Notes: generated from the sequence alone by a model not told the origin. 64,000 bases of DNA from Begonia masoniana (GCA_022432975.1 CM039509.1:48067186-48131185); one strand, 5' to 3'; shown: positions 38,464 through 52,600, counted from the first letter of the stretch. Translations and numbers: made by a program.

Positions 38464-39310
38464 ATGGGCATGTCTTACAGCATTCAAATTGTTCTCTCTT
38501 GTTTTTCTTTTCTTCAAAAGACTAGGTCTTAACTGAATTTCGTTTTCGTTTGTGGTTTGTGATGTGGTGAAGACGTTAGACAGAAATCAAAAGCTGATCT
38601 TCTGAGTCAGCTCAATGATCTGAAAGCCGAGCTCAAAGATCTGAAAGCCGATCTTGCTCATCTTCGAGAGGATTGGCGGACTGGTGGAGCTCGGGACCCG
38701 CGCAGGAAAATGTAATTTGTTTCATGAGATTCATTTATGTTTCTAAGAGTTTTTACGGCTTTGATTTCAGCCAGCATGTGATGGCTTCAATCTACCAGGT
38801 ATCGAAAGATCATTGCAAAAGCAAAAGACCAAGTGGCTTTTGCCTCTACATTTACGCACCAAGTAATAGCTTCAATCTACCAGGTATCTTATTCTTTGTT
38901 TCTGTTGAGTACTTGATTAGTTTCGAGGCAAATGCTATTATACAAAACTAATCATAGATATATGCCCTGCACTGGAATAAACACCAGTAATACTTATTTG
39001 TTCCTGGAGTCCAAGGCATCCTAGTATCAATTTTATGTGATTTTCTATAACATATACAGTTGTTAGTTATTATGTTCTGTTTCAATATCGTTTAATAAGC
39101 CTCTCGCCTGGCTGTATTTAAAATAAATAATTTACAACTTTACCTTTATGTTCCATGATTAATATATGTTTTATATTTGTGAAAGTCTCAATTTTTTTTG
39201 GATGAGTGTTGCTTTCATCTCTCTAATGAGTTTTTATCTGTTTTGTAGGTATCTCTAAAAACTGAGTGAGAGAAGAAGCATGAAATGTACTTCCAATTGA
39301 GGAAGTATGC
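38464..39310 (+). pseudogene. RPL35: Ribosomal protein eL35 (RPL35) pseudogene with introns
   Basis: eL35 (uL29 family) is a 60S subunit protein near the exit tunnel. An ATG after GCA at 38464 precedes an intron. Exon-like sequence 38573-38710 reads RQKSKADLLSQLNDLKAELK with an in-frame DLKAEL/DLKADL duplication, then shifts out of frame. A third block at 38790-38890 is a scrambled copy of the SIAQV...LPLDLRPK region. A last block (39248-39307) reads SLKTE, a TGA, EKKHEMYFQLRKYA, then a 1-bp insertion before the terminal KV. Introns are kept, so it arose by DNA duplication, not by retrocopying. The usual N-terminus (ARIKVHEL) is missing. Confidence 0.85.
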
Positions 39311-40578
39311 CCATTAAGGTGTAGGGTAGTTCCCAGAATTCGATTACCATGAGTTTTGACGTTTATTTGTTCTTACCATTGAATCTGGATCTTGGTTTAA
39401 TTTTTGCCGAATTGGTGAATGCTTTGTACATTTCAAATACTTAGTAACGACATTTTATCTAGTATATTTTGCCAAAATACGTGTTGATCTCTGTATATGG
39501 TCAAGTTTTTATCTGTTTCTAATGCTGTGGTTCAGTTTATTTCAGCAAGCAATGAAGTCAACTGCAAAATTTCAATGGATAAACCAGAAAACAACTTCCA
39601 ACCAAACATAGAACTGACCACAGCGCCGTTCATCTTTAATTTACAAGTTTTATATTGAGGCTCAATTGTATAACCAACTTGGTTGAGTTTTTCACGAGTT
39701 TTTGTGATTCAATTGCTTTAGATTACGCATTTATAAAAGATTCTGCTGGAAAAGTAATGGTTTTAAATTGATGGTGCGTATTCATTGATTCCTGACTTAC
39801 ATGTTTAGGCTTATCGTCCGTTGAACCAAAGGCAGAAGGAGGGTGTATGTTGACAAAACAAAAGTGCAAGGATTACCGTTGATCCATAAAGTATTTGGCC
39901 GTAATATTTGGAGGGTCTTTCCTCCACTCTCAGAAGAACAACCGAGTTACTTGTGCCTTAAAGTTCTCCCATTATTTAAGCACATAAAAAATGATAAAAG
40001 TGTAATTTAAGCTTTAACGTCCAACGTTATTTACAGTCTACATTGTAAACTAGTTTTTTTTTTTAACAATTAGAACTTCAACCTTTTATGACTTTGCGGT
40101 CAATTTATTAATAAATCAAATATTTATATACCATTTTTTTCATTTAATTGTATGTTTCAACCTAATTTCAAATTCTATAATTTTGTTTAGACTATTTTGA
40201 ACTATGTCAAGAGAATAACATAATTTCAAATTATGTTAAAAGTTAAGTTACAAAACTTAATTAAAATGAAAATCATGTAAATCGATAGAGTTAGAAATCT
40301 GATTAAAGAGTGAGTCGCAATAGATAAAACCATCGTCTGTGTGTATAATATAAGAGATAAACTCAAAATTCAAATAGTTAAAAAAATAGAAAAAAGAAAA
40401 ATGTTGTGTGGAATAATTCAGTAATTTTGATATTTAAGTGTTTGATTTTAAATAAATTTAAACGAGGTTTATTAATTAGAGAAAATGTATTTATGAAATA
40501 TTTAATTTATTTTTTTTTGAAAATTGAATAAAATTAAAAATTATTGTTTTCCCACGGTCATTTCCATCCGGCCTCTTC
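39311..40578. other. Intergenic, no gene seen
   Basis: AT-rich DNA with homopolymer T runs lies between the eL35 pseudogene and the RNase H2A promoter. No coding signal was seen. Confidence 0.5.
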
Positions 40579-40588
40579 TGGCGGGAAC
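40579..40588 (+). promoter_or_regulatory. E2F-type site upstream of RNase H2A
   Basis: TGGCGGGAAC, the reverse complement of a TTCCCGCC E2F box, lies 92-101 bases before the ATG at 40680. S-phase genes commonly carry such sites, which fits a ribonucleotide-excision repair enzyme. Confidence 0.5.
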
Positions 40589-40679
40589 TCAAGTAGAAGT
40601 GCGTCACAGAAGCTGAAGAGAGGTTCGACTGTTCGAGGGAGGGAGGCGAGCTGTCTCAGACCGAGCGTAGAAATCGGGG

Positions 40680-43600
40680 ATGGGGTCTGATCACCCACTG
40701 CCCGAATGGGCTTCAAAGCCTTGCATTATGGGTATCGATGAAGCCGGTCGAGGCCCTGTTCTAGGTTTTACATTTTTTTTCTCTTTTAATTTCATGCTTA
40801 CTACCTTTTCCCATCCAATTAGGGTAGTTTTGGTGTTCTTCTTTTGATTTTTTTTTTCGTTCGTGTTGTTTTCAGGGCCAATGGTTTACGGGTGCTTGTA
40901 CTGTTCTCGTTCTTATCAGAAGGCTCTTTCATCTTTGAATTTTGCAGGTTTTTCTTGGATTCCTTTACCAAACCTTATAATTTTTTTAATTGAGTATAGA
41001 ATTGTTGGGAAAAATAATAATACCGGCGGGAACGATGATAAAAAATACCACACTGAAAAACGTGGAAAGTACTGATCAGGATAATTCCCAGGAAAGAATG
41101 CTCTTGGCAATCTCCTTAGACAGAATTACCTTTCCAAGTAAGTTCCCAGGAAAGGCTGGAGGGACACAAACGGTCCGCTTAAATTCCAGTATCCTAGACA
41201 GAACTTACTTACACAGTACAATTACACCACTAACCAAGCGGTACGAGAAACGATAGCAGATGCGATCCGAAAAATACCAGGAATATTTTTCCACCGCCGT
41301 AAAATTATAACGGCCAAGAAGTAAGAGAAAAATGAACACCGAGAATTTTACGTGGAAACCCAAATCGGGAAAAAAACCACGGGGACCGAGTCCAGAAAGA
41401 TCTCACTATGAAAAATAGGAATTTACAATATTTTTCTAGATATCGAAATCCTAGAAAATATTCATTAAGAGAAATCACCACTCTTAGTATTCTCACCGTG
41501 CACAAAAGCACCACACCTATTTTTCTCTCACACCTTTCTTTTCTCTCCCTCCAAGAAATTCTCACCCTCTCCCTCTTATCAGAAAAGAACTCTTATTGTG
41601 GATGTTCTTCTTCTGCTTTCGGATACTGAAGGATGAGCAAATCTTCCCTATTTATAGGAAAGATTTGTCACAAAGTGACAAACCGATATGAAGAAGGAAA
41701 ATTGAAATTTCCTTCTTCATATTAAATGGAAGGTAGGTGGCCTCCATTTCTACAGCAAATGGAGGGTAGGTGGCCTCCATTTCTACAGCAAATGGAGGCC
41801 ATTATTGCATCTGTGGGTCCCTCATCATTAAGGAGAGACTCCACAAATCTCCCCCTCTCGACTTATGATGAGGTATCTCCAATCCTGCTGAGCCTCTACA
41901 GAATTCGTGCTTATTCCTTTGCAGAGTCTTCGTCATCATGTCAGAGCCATTGTCATCTGTGTGGATCTTCTCAAGATACACTTGCTTGCTGTCCAACACA
42001 TCCCGTATCCAATGATACTTGATATCTATGTGCTTTGACTTCGAATGAAAGCTCGGGTTCTTGCTCAAATGAATAACACTTTGACTGTCGCAATACAAGA
42101 TATACTTATCTTGTTTGTAACCCAATTCTGTCAGAAATTTTTGCATCCACAAAATTTCTTTACAGGCTTCTGTAGCCGCTATAAACTCAGCTTCTGTCGT
42201 AGACAATGCCACTGATTTTTGCCGCTTAGATTGCCATGACACAGCTCCCCCTCCAAATGTAACCAAGTACCCTGATGTTGATCTTCTGGAGTCGATGTCT
42301 CCAGCCATGTCTGCATCAGTATAGCCTACCAACGAAGGCTTCTCACTTCCAAAACACAAACTGAATTCAAAAGTACCTTTAAGATACCTAAAAATCCACT
42401 TCACTGCATTCCAATGCTCTCTGCCCGGATTTGTTAGAAATTGGCTTACTACTCCAACAGAATGTGAAATATCAGGTCTCGTACAAACCATAGCATACAT
42501 TAAGCTGCCAACTGCTGAGGCATATGGAATTCTCTGCATTTCTGCTTTTCCTTCTTCAGTGGAAGGACTTTGTTCGGAAGTAAGCTTGAAATGTTTAGCA
42601 AGAGGAGTACTGACCGGCTTCGCTTTATCCATATTTGAATCGACTGAGAACTTTCTGGATATATTTCTCATGTGATAGCCATAATTTTCCATTCTTCCTA
42701 TCACGAGTGATTCTCATCCCAAGCATTTGTTTCGCCGGTCCTAAGTCTTTCATGGCAAAAGACTTGTTAAGTTCATTATTCAACTTAACAATCTTTTCTC
42801 TGTCTGGGCCCACAATCAGCATGTCGTCGACATAGAGTAGGAGGATTATAAATGCACCATCCGCGAACTTTTTCACGAACACACAATGGTCTGAAGAAGT
42901 TTTCTTGTATCCTTGATTTCCCATGAAGAAATCGAACTTCTTGTACCATTGTCTTGGAGCTTGCTTTAATCCATACAGACTCTTCTTCAATTTACATACC
43001 AGATGTTCTTTTCCCTTGACAACGAACCCTTCTGGTTGTTCCATGTAAATTTCTTCTTCTAATTCACCGTGCAAGAAGGCAGTTTTCACATCGAGCTGCT
43101 CGATCTCCAAATTGAGACTTGAGGCTAATCCAAGTACCACTCGTATGGATGACATTTTCACTACCGGTGAAAAAATTTCCTCAAAGTCAATCCCCTTCTT
43201 CTGTCCAAAGCCTTTTACGACCAGTCGTGCCTTGTACTTTGGTTGTGAATTTTCGTCTTTGAGTCTGTATACCCATTTGTTCTTGAGTGCCTTTCTCCCC
43301 TTTGGAAGCTGAACCAACTCATAAGTATGGTTCTCATGCAATGATCTCATCTCATCTTGCATCGCATCCAACCAGTTTTTCTTTTGTTGATGCTCCATAG
43401 CTTCCTTATAGGACTCAGGTTCATCGCCGTCAGTTATCATCACATACTCGTTCACAGAGTATTTCCTCGATGGTCGACGATCTCTTGTTGACCTCCTTAA
43501 CTTTGGTTCTGCAACTGGTTCAGGAGAAGTCTCTGTTTCTCCATGGTCAACATCAATAGCTGCTTGATCACTAGATTCTCCAGCATCTCCCCCGTCAAGA

Positions 43601-46600
43601 GTTGATTTCTCCAGACCAACTCTTACTGGATGCTCATCAGTGATATCTTTCTTCTTGTCTTCAATGGTCTGATCTTCAAAGAAGACAACATCTCGGCTTC
43701 TGACAATCTTCTTGTCAACCGGATCCCAAAGCCTATATCCGAATGCATCACTTCCGAATCCGAGGAATATGCATTCCTTTGCTTTGTTGTCTAGCTTGGA
43801 CCTCTCATCTTTAGGAATATGGACAAATGCTCTGCATCCAAACACCTTTAGATGTTTATAAGAGACGTCTTTTCCGGTCCATAGTCGGTTTGGCACTTCT
43901 CCACTCAGAGGTTTTGATGGAGACAAGTTGATGATATTCACTGCAGTATTCATTGCTTCTCCCCAGAATGTTTTGGGAAGCTTTGAATGTGACAACATGC
44001 ACCTTATCTTCTCCACGATAGTTCGGTTCATTCTTTCCGCAACGCCATTTTGTTAAGGAGTTTTTGGAACAGATCTTTCGTGTTTGATCCCGTGCAATTT
44101 GCAGTATTCGTCGAATGATCCCATATATTCACCACCATTGTCAGTGTGAATGCATTTTAACTTCTTTCCAGTTTCTCGCTCTGTGGAAACATGAAACTGT
44201 TTGAAAACGTTAAACACCTCATCTTTGGTCTTGAGTGCATAAGCCCAAACCTTCCTTGAGTGATCATCAATAAATGTGACCATGTATTGGGCACCTCCTA
44301 ACGTTTTCGTAGACATGGGACCGCAGACGTCTGAGTAGACAACTTCTAACACTTCTGGTTTCCTTGCTGCAGAATTTTTCTGAAAGGAAACTCTGTGTTG
44401 TTTTCCCGCCAAACAATGAACACAACTTGATAGAGGTTCATTTCTGAGATGTGACAAACAACCTCTTTTGCCAAGCAATTGAAGTCCCTTTTCGCTCATG
44501 TGACCAAGCCGTTTGTGCCATAACTCAATGGATGAGTCATCTTGTGCAGCATTTACTGATGCTTCCTTCACAGTCACTTGCGTCACATACAAGCTAGACT
44601 CTTTGATCCCTTTCGCTATGATAAGCGAACCTTTGCTGAGCTCCCATTTTCCGCCAACAAATTTGCTCTTGAAACCAGCCTCATCAAGAGCACCGACTGA
44701 TATTAAATTCAGTCTAATATCTGGAACATGTCTGACATCTTTAAGCACCAACTCACATCCTGTGTTGGTCTGGATACAGATGTCCCCTTTTCCAATTATT
44801 TTGGAAACGTGACTGTTCCCCATTTTGACAACGCCAAAATCACCGCTGGTGTAAGATGAAAAATACTCCATTTTTGAAGTAACATGGTAAGATGCTCCAG
44901 AGTCACACACCCAACATGATTCATTCATCGTAAGGTTGACAGCATCTTCGCATACAATCACATCTTCACCCTCAGAGACAGCTCCAGTCGTACTCTTCAT
45001 TTCTTCTTTAGCACCTCCTGTGCCTTGTTCTTTCTTCAATTTCCAGCAATCTTTTTTCATGTGGCCCGTCTTGCCACAATGATAGCACTTAACGCCCTTT
45101 TTACTTCTCGATTTAGATCTCCCTGACGTGCTGGCTCCGAAGGCCCCACGTTCCATTGATCTCCCTCTCGTTACTGATAAAGCCTCCACAGAAGATTGCT
45201 CCTTGTTTTTCCGCCTACTTTCTTCGTCAAGAACGGCGGCTGCAATATCATTGAACATCAATGTAGTTTTTGTACTACCATTGAGTAGATTTACGATGAG
45301 GTGATCGTATGAATCTGGCAAACTTTGAAGTAAAAGTTCAGCTCTTTCATTTTCGTCGATTTTGTGCTCCATTGCTGTAAGTTGAGAAAATAATGTATTC
45401 AGAGTATTGACGTGGTCCGTCACTGTTGTAGATTCTGACATCCGAAGGGTATATAATTTCCTTTTCAAGAAAATTTTATTATACCACGACTTCTTCTCGT
45501 ACAATTTTGTCAGCGTATCCCAGATCTGTTTTGCCGTTACCATTTCTGAAATACTTGACAAAATTCCATCTGCTAAAGTGAGATGCAAAATGGCCATTGC
45601 ATCCTCATCAGCTTTACTCCATTTCTCGTCTTCAACGTTCGTAGGTCTGTCGCCGATGGCTATAGCACAACCATCTCTCCGCAATAGCGCCTTCATTTTT
45701 AATTTCCACAGAGAGAAATTATTTCCGTTGAATTTTTCGATTTTAATCTTTCCCGCCATAATAACTTCTAAAAATTTTTCTGATGTGGAGGATCAGTTTA
45801 AAAACTGCAACCACAGAGCATACTAAATTTAAAGAAGAATTAACCTGGCTCTGATACCACTTGTTGGGAAAAATAATAATACCGGCGGGAACGATGATAA
45901 AAAATACCACCACTGAAAAACGTGGAAAGTACTGATCAGGATAATTCCCAGGAAAGAATGCTCTTGGCAATCTCCTTAGACAGAATTACCTTTCCAAGTA
46001 AGTTCCCAGGAAAGGCTGGAGGGACACAAACGGTCCGCTTAAATTCCAGTCTCTTAGACAAAACTTACTTACACAGTACAATTACACCACTAACCAAGCG
46101 GTACGAGAAACGATAGCAGATGCGATCCGAAAAATACCAGGAATATTTTTCCACCGCCGTAAAATTATAACGGCCAAGAAGTAAGAGAAAAATGAACACC
46201 GAGAATTTTACGTGGAAACCCAAATCGGGAAAAAAACCACGGGGACCGAGTCCAGAAAGATCTCACTATGAAAAATAGGAATTTACAATATTTTTCTAGA
46301 TATCGAAATCCTAGAAAATATTCACTAAGAGAAATCACCACTCTTAGTATTCTCACCGTGCACAAAAGCACCACACCTATTTTTCTCTCACACCTTTCTT
46401 TTCTCTCCCTCCAAGAAATTCTCACCCTCTCCCTCTTATCAGAAAAGAACTCTTATTGTGGATGTTCTTCTTCTGCTTTCGGATGCTGAAGGATGAGCAA
46501 ATCTTCCCTATTTATAGGAAAGATTTGTCACAAAGTGACAAACCGATATGAAGAAGGAAAATTGAAATTTCCTTCTTCATATTAAATGGAAGGTAGGTGG

Positions 46601-49600
46601 CCTCCATTTCTACAGCAAATGGAGGCCATTATTGCATCTGTGGGTCCCTCATCATTAAGGAGAGACTCCACAAGAATGTTCATAATGCTTGTTTTTTTTT
46701 TACCCTTTCATTATTTTCGTACATTTATAGCATTTTGTTTTCTGAATTTTTATGTTAAAACTTGTTAATTTACTGATGAAAGAACTATTATGAAAAAACA
46801 GTTTATTCATCTCTCTCTATTATTGAATACAGAACTTCCTCATTATAAAGAGGAAGAAGATGTTCAATTATGAAAACTAACAGAATAACGAACTATTACA
46901 CGTATACATAAGATAACAAATTTATTCTCCTAATACTCCCCCTCAAGATGGAGAGTGAATATTGAGAACTCTCATCTTGCCAAGTGAGGAGTTGAAAAAT
47001 TAGGATGAAGTGCTTTTGTAAAAATGTCGACAAACTGGTGTTGAGAAGATACATGCAACGTCTTAATGCAACCTGATTGAACTTGTTGACGTACAATATG
47101 ACAGTCAATTTCGAAGTGTTTCGTTCTTTCATAGAACACCTGATTTTCAGCAATATGTATACCGATTGTGTTGTCGCAGAAAAGAATAGTAGGGTTGTTC
47201 CTTGTGATGCCCAAGTCATATAATAACGAATATAACCAAATAATTTCACAAGTTGTATTTGCCATAGCTTGGTATTCAGCCTCAGCAGAAGAACGATACA
47301 CAGTCTGCTGCTTTTTCGATTTCCAGAAAATTAAAGCATCACCCAAAAATATACAAAAACCCGACACTGATCGACGTGATTCAGGGCAGGCTGCCCAATC
47401 CGAATCAGTGAACGCACGTAACTAAGTTGTAATATTTGAAGGGTAGAACAAACCTTGACCAATAGAAGACTTTAAGGTATCGTAAAATTTTGTAAGCAGC
47501 ATGAAGATGCATGACCCGGGGGATGCCAAAAATTGACTTAAAACATTTACAGCATAGGAAATATCTGGTCTTGTGATGGACAAATATAATGGGCGCCCAA
47601 TAAGCTTGCGAAAAGATGAAGGCTCTTGAACTAATTCCCTAGTTTTAGATGAGAATTTTAATGATGGATCCATAGGAGTAGATGCAGGTTTGCATGCTAA
47701 AAACCCAGTGTCAGATAATAACTCTAAAGTATATTGACGTTGATTCAGAATAATTCCTTTGCTGGTTCTAGCAACCTCCAAACCAAGGAAAAAGTGTAAA
47801 TGACCTAAATAGTTGAGTTTCAATTTGCTATCAAGATGAGTATTGAAAACATCTGCATCATGTTATGATTTTGCAGCTAAAATAATATCGTCAACGGAGA
47901 CTAATAAAAGAATAAAAGAGGTAGAAGATCTACAAATGAATAAGGAGCTATCTGATCCAGATTGCTGATAACCATCAGCAATTAAGAATGATGAAAACTT
48001 TGAGAACCATTGGCGAGACGCCTGCTTTAGTCATATAGAGATTTCTGTAAAATGCAAACTTTATTCCTAAGCTCCCCCTTTCTATCATATCCAGCAGGTA
48101 AAACCATGCAAACTCCCTCCTTTAAATCTCCATGTAAAAAAGCATTGTTAACATCCAACTGATGTAAGAACCACCCTTGACTGGATGCTAAAACAATGAC
48201 CATCTTAACATAAACTAACTTGGTTACAAGAGAGTAAATATCAAAGTAATCAATACTTTCTTGTCGAGTATATCTTTTGGCAACGAGGCAAGCCTTATAC
48301 CTTTCAATAGTACCGACAACATGTCTTTTAATTTTGAACACCCATTTGCATTCAATGGCGTGTTTTCTAGGAGGCAAATCGGTTAAGGTCCAAGTCAAAT
48401 TCTTTTCTAGAGCTTGCAATTCAATGTTCATAGCCCCTCACCATTCTGGAAGAGCATTGGCTTGAAGAAAGGTTTTAGGTTCATCAATGGAAAAAACAAC
48501 CAACCAGTAAAATTTAAAGGAAGGAGAAAGGCGATGATAGAATAAAAAATCATTCAGAGAATATTTGCAATTAGATGAAGGCTGTAAATCAGTAAGAATT
48601 AAGGAACAATGAAAATCCTTTAGATAAGAAGGGGATTTAGTTGTCCTTGAAGTCTGTCTGGATTGAAGAGGATTAATCGATAAATCAGATTGATTGGAAC
48701 TGATATTTTGAAAAGGATTTGTTAGATTATAATCTGCTGTTTTGAGGAAAGGAAAAATATTTTATTAAAATATCACATTTCGAGAAATGCTGATTTTATT
48801 AGATGTCAAATCAAGTATTTTGTATCCTTTGTATCCATTGGGGTAGCCTAGAAATACAGAAGCTCTGCCTAGAGAAGAAAATTTGCGACGACCATTATCA
48901 AGAGTAGAAATAAAACATAAGCATCCAAATCAACAAAGATGATCATAAGATGGTGTTCTGTTGAAAAGTCTTTCAAAATGACTTTTATTGTTTAATAATG
49001 AAGAAGGGATTCAATTTAATAAGCATACAGCAGTGTGAATGTACTCCACCCAGTACTGTAGAGGAATGTTTGATTGGAAAAAGAGAGAACGAGCAACTTT
49101 CAAAACATGTTGATTTTTACGCTCTACAACCGAATTTTGTTAAGGCGTTTCAACACAAGAATGTTGATGAATGATCCCTTTTGAGTTCAAAAAATGGATA
49201 ACGAAAATTCAGAACCATTGTCAATTCTAATGCTTTTTACTTTATAATCAAATTGTGTTTCTACCATTTGTGTGAAATTAGAAATATCAGTAGAAACTTC
49301 ATATTTGAATGTTATTAATAAAATCCAAGTTACTCAACTAAAGTCATCAACAATGGTGAGAAAATACTTTGAGCCATCATGAGTTACTGTATGAAATAGA
49401 CTCCATCCATCATAGTGAGTAAGATTCGGAAATTGAGTATATTAAAACGAAAGGTAAACGTCGTTGTTTAGCAAGAGGGCAAACAGAGCAAACATTTTGA
49501 CAAAAGAAACATCTAAAACATTTTTGAGTAATTGCAATTTTACATTAGAAGGATGTCCAAGCCGATTATGTCATTTTATGGAATTATGACATTTTACCGT

Positions 49601-52600
49601 ATTGTAGTTTATTTTTGAAGAATTGAGAAAACAAGCTGACTGGTCTTGGTGAAAAATATATAAATTTTCACGTCTTTCACCCATCTCAATCTTCTTGCCA
49701 GTGAAAATGTCTTGAATATAACAAGACATTGGTTGAAAAATAGTGGAACAGTGCATTGAAGAAGTAAGAGCACTGACAGGCAAAAGATTAAAGCAAAAAA
49801 AAAGGAACAAAGAGGACATTGTGAAGTATAATACCATTATATCTCAATTTAACCGAACCAATCCATTTGATAGGAACAAGAGAATTGTTAGGAAGTGTAA
49901 CGAAACTTTGAGAAATAGGTTTTGAAAATATGAATAAGTTAATATTTAAGCACACATGATGGTGGCTCAAGGATCCAAAATTCAAGAGGAAGAAAGAATG
50001 TTATTATTTGTAAAATTAGAATGAATGGTGAAAATTTGACCTATAAAATTTGAAGCGGAGGGAGAATTATTTGCTATTCTAGAATCAGCAGATAAAGATG
50101 TGGACTGTTAAAGTTGCGTACTCAAAAATGAAATCAACTGTTGACATTGCTCGTGTAAGAGTATCAGCTACAGAAGTTGCAGTCTTTGGATTGGAGCGAA
50201 TATTATCATCAATACTTGTCTGATTCATGTCAAACTTGTGACTTTTAGATTTATAACCAAGAGGAAAAGTATGAATCTTATGACACTTCTCAATGGTGTG
50301 ATTTGTCATTTTGCAATACATACAGATAGGTCTATCTTTCTTGGATTTTTTAGAAGTATGATAAGTAAAGAATTTACATTGTGGATTAATTCTAATCACT
50401 CGCGGCCTTTTCTCTTGAATAACCGAACAAAAAACTTTACTTGTAGCAGGTAGTGGTTCCATCATTAAGATTAGGGTGCGAACTTGAGAAAAAGACTTAT
50501 TTAGTCCCATCAGGAATTTAAGAAGGCATTCTTGTTGTTGATAATCAACAAGATCTTTAATTCCACCACAAACACATTTTGGAATGGGTCTAAAGTCTTG
50601 AAGCTCATCCCAAAGAGTTTTCATTTTGGTATAATAACTACTGATATCCTTAGAACCTTGACATAGTTTAAGAAGTAATTTCTTGAGTTGAAAAATTCTA
50701 GGTTGATTACTTTGATGAAATCGATCAATTAGATCGTTCCAAACAGCAACAGCCGAGTCTAGTTATATTAAGCTATCAGAATTTTCTTTTGAAATTGAAT
50801 TCAAGATCCATGAAGTTACCATACTATTTACTTTGGACCAAAATCGATATAGAATGTTCGTGGAAGAAGGTCGAGAGATAGAACCATCAACAAAAGATAA
50901 TTTGTTCTTAGCGTTTAATGCCATAATCATGGAGCGTTTCCAGGTATTGAAGTTCGAACTAACCAACAAGTGAGAAACCAGAGTCAAACCTGGATGGTTG
51001 CCATTTTGCAGAAAGTAAGGATTGCTGCAATCATCCATGGATGAATTCGAAAACGAAGATCCAGAACTGGTCGCAGCAACAATTCCCTTTCCTCGAGGCA
51101 TTTTCAAATAAACGATATCAATGCAGAATATGCATAGAGCTCTGATACTATATTATGAAAGAACAGTTTATTCATTTCTCTCTATTATTGAATAGATAAC
51201 TTTTTTGTTATAAAGAGGAAGAAGATGTTCAATTATGAAAACTAACCGAATAACGAAATATTACACGTATACAGAAGATAACAAATTTATTCTCCTAATA
51301 AGAACAATTAATTGATAAAATATCTTTTCCGAAAAGAGAGAAGAAACATGAGGATATATGAGAATGCAAACTGGGAGTTCTATTAATTCAATCCATGACA
51401 TGATCAGCATAAGGTGTCAACAACCTAACTTCTTCCTAAAGACTAGGACCATATATTTTATTAATTTGGAAACAATAAAAAAAAAAAAAACCATAAAGAG
51501 TAGGTGGACATACTGACTCCTGAAGCAATTTCCTAACAAAACTGATCTTCTATTTTTAAGAGATTTTAAAGTTTGTGACATACAGATTCTATTATTCATG
51601 AATTCAGTGAATTTCACTTTCACACCAAAGTATCTACGCTGTGGAATTCACTTTTTATGTTCTTTCGGTTCAGTTTTGACCTTTTTGGGGTTCTTTTGTT
51701 TTTTTTTTTCAGATTCAAAGACGTTAAAGGAAAAAAAGAGGGAAGAGCTATTTGAAATTTTGAAAGCTGATGAATCAATTGGATGGGCTGTTGATGTCAT
51801 AGATCCAAGGGAACTTTCTGCTAAAATGTTAAAGAAGTAAATCCCTTTTTCAAATTTAGAGAAACTGAATAGTGTTATGGCATAATTACTCTGCCTCTCT
51901 TCCTATAGTCCTCTTCTTACATTATTTTTTTCTGCAACAGAAATAAGATAAATTTGAACGAAATATCACATGACTCTGCAATTGGACTGGTCCCAAGGGG
52001 CCTAAACCTGGGAGTTCTTCTCACTGAGGTAGATATTTCTATTCAATATTACATTAATTATTCCAGATTATACATCCTCAACAAAATGTAGTATGTATGA
52101 TCTATGTACCACTAACATCATGAGTTTTTTTTTGGGTTGAAAAAGATGGATCAGTTGATGAGCCAAAATTAATTTTAGACCTAATTGAAATTTGGAAATT
52201 TTGTTAGGGTTCTGATAGAAGAAAAACAAAAAAGGTGGCATTGTTGCCAGCGTTCATAAAGACCTCGACACTTTTTCTCATGTCTTGTGTTTCAGGTTTA
52301 TGTGGACACCGTGGGTGATCCTGAAAAGTTTCAGGAATCAAGGGCATACACTTCTTTATCTAATCCAAAGAAGAGTGACAATGAAGTACATGAAGTGCGG
52401 CCAATTAGCCAAAAGGTAGCCAAAAGAAAGGGAAAGGGAAAAGAAAAAAAAGAAAAAAATGGTGAGTCTACTGAGTATTTGGAAATTCAATCTCGAAAAG
52501 CAGCCGTTTTGGAGAAATTAGTGGAGATTGAAGCTAAAAAGGCAGAAGATAAGAGAATAACAAAGTACATGGACTACCTCATTATGGATACGTCGTATAT

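Larger units (their letters stand above)
41003..46672 (-). mobile_element. Complete Tork/TNT1-like Copia retrotransposon, young
   Basis: LTRs at 45862-46672 (5' LTR on the minus strand, 811 bp) and 41003-41845 (3' LTR, 843 bp) begin TGTGGAGTC and end TTTTTCCCAACA. A perfect 5-bp duplication AGAAT flanks the element (40998-41002, 46673-46677). By eye the LTRs differ at five bases, a 1-bp indel and one extra 33-bp unit in the left copy, so the insertion is recent. The primer site matches initiator tRNA-Met, and a polypurine tract (GAGAGGGGGAGAT) precedes the 3' LTR. It lies in intron 2 of the RNase H2A gene, antisense to it. Confidence 0.96.
46786..51300 (-). mobile_element. Complete old Copia retrotransposon with 150-bp LTRs
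   Basis: Short LTRs (51151-51300 and 46786-46935) run TATTAGGAGAATAAATTTG to TTTCATAATA, so the ends are TA...TA. A perfect 5-bp duplication AGAAC flanks it (46781-46785, 51301-51305). A primer site (TATCAGAGCT, minus strand, about 51136-51147) and polypurine tract (TTGAGGGGGAG) are present. The coding region is broken in many places. It lies 113 bp right of the younger Copia element in the same RNase H2A intron and in the same orientation. Confidence 0.93.
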
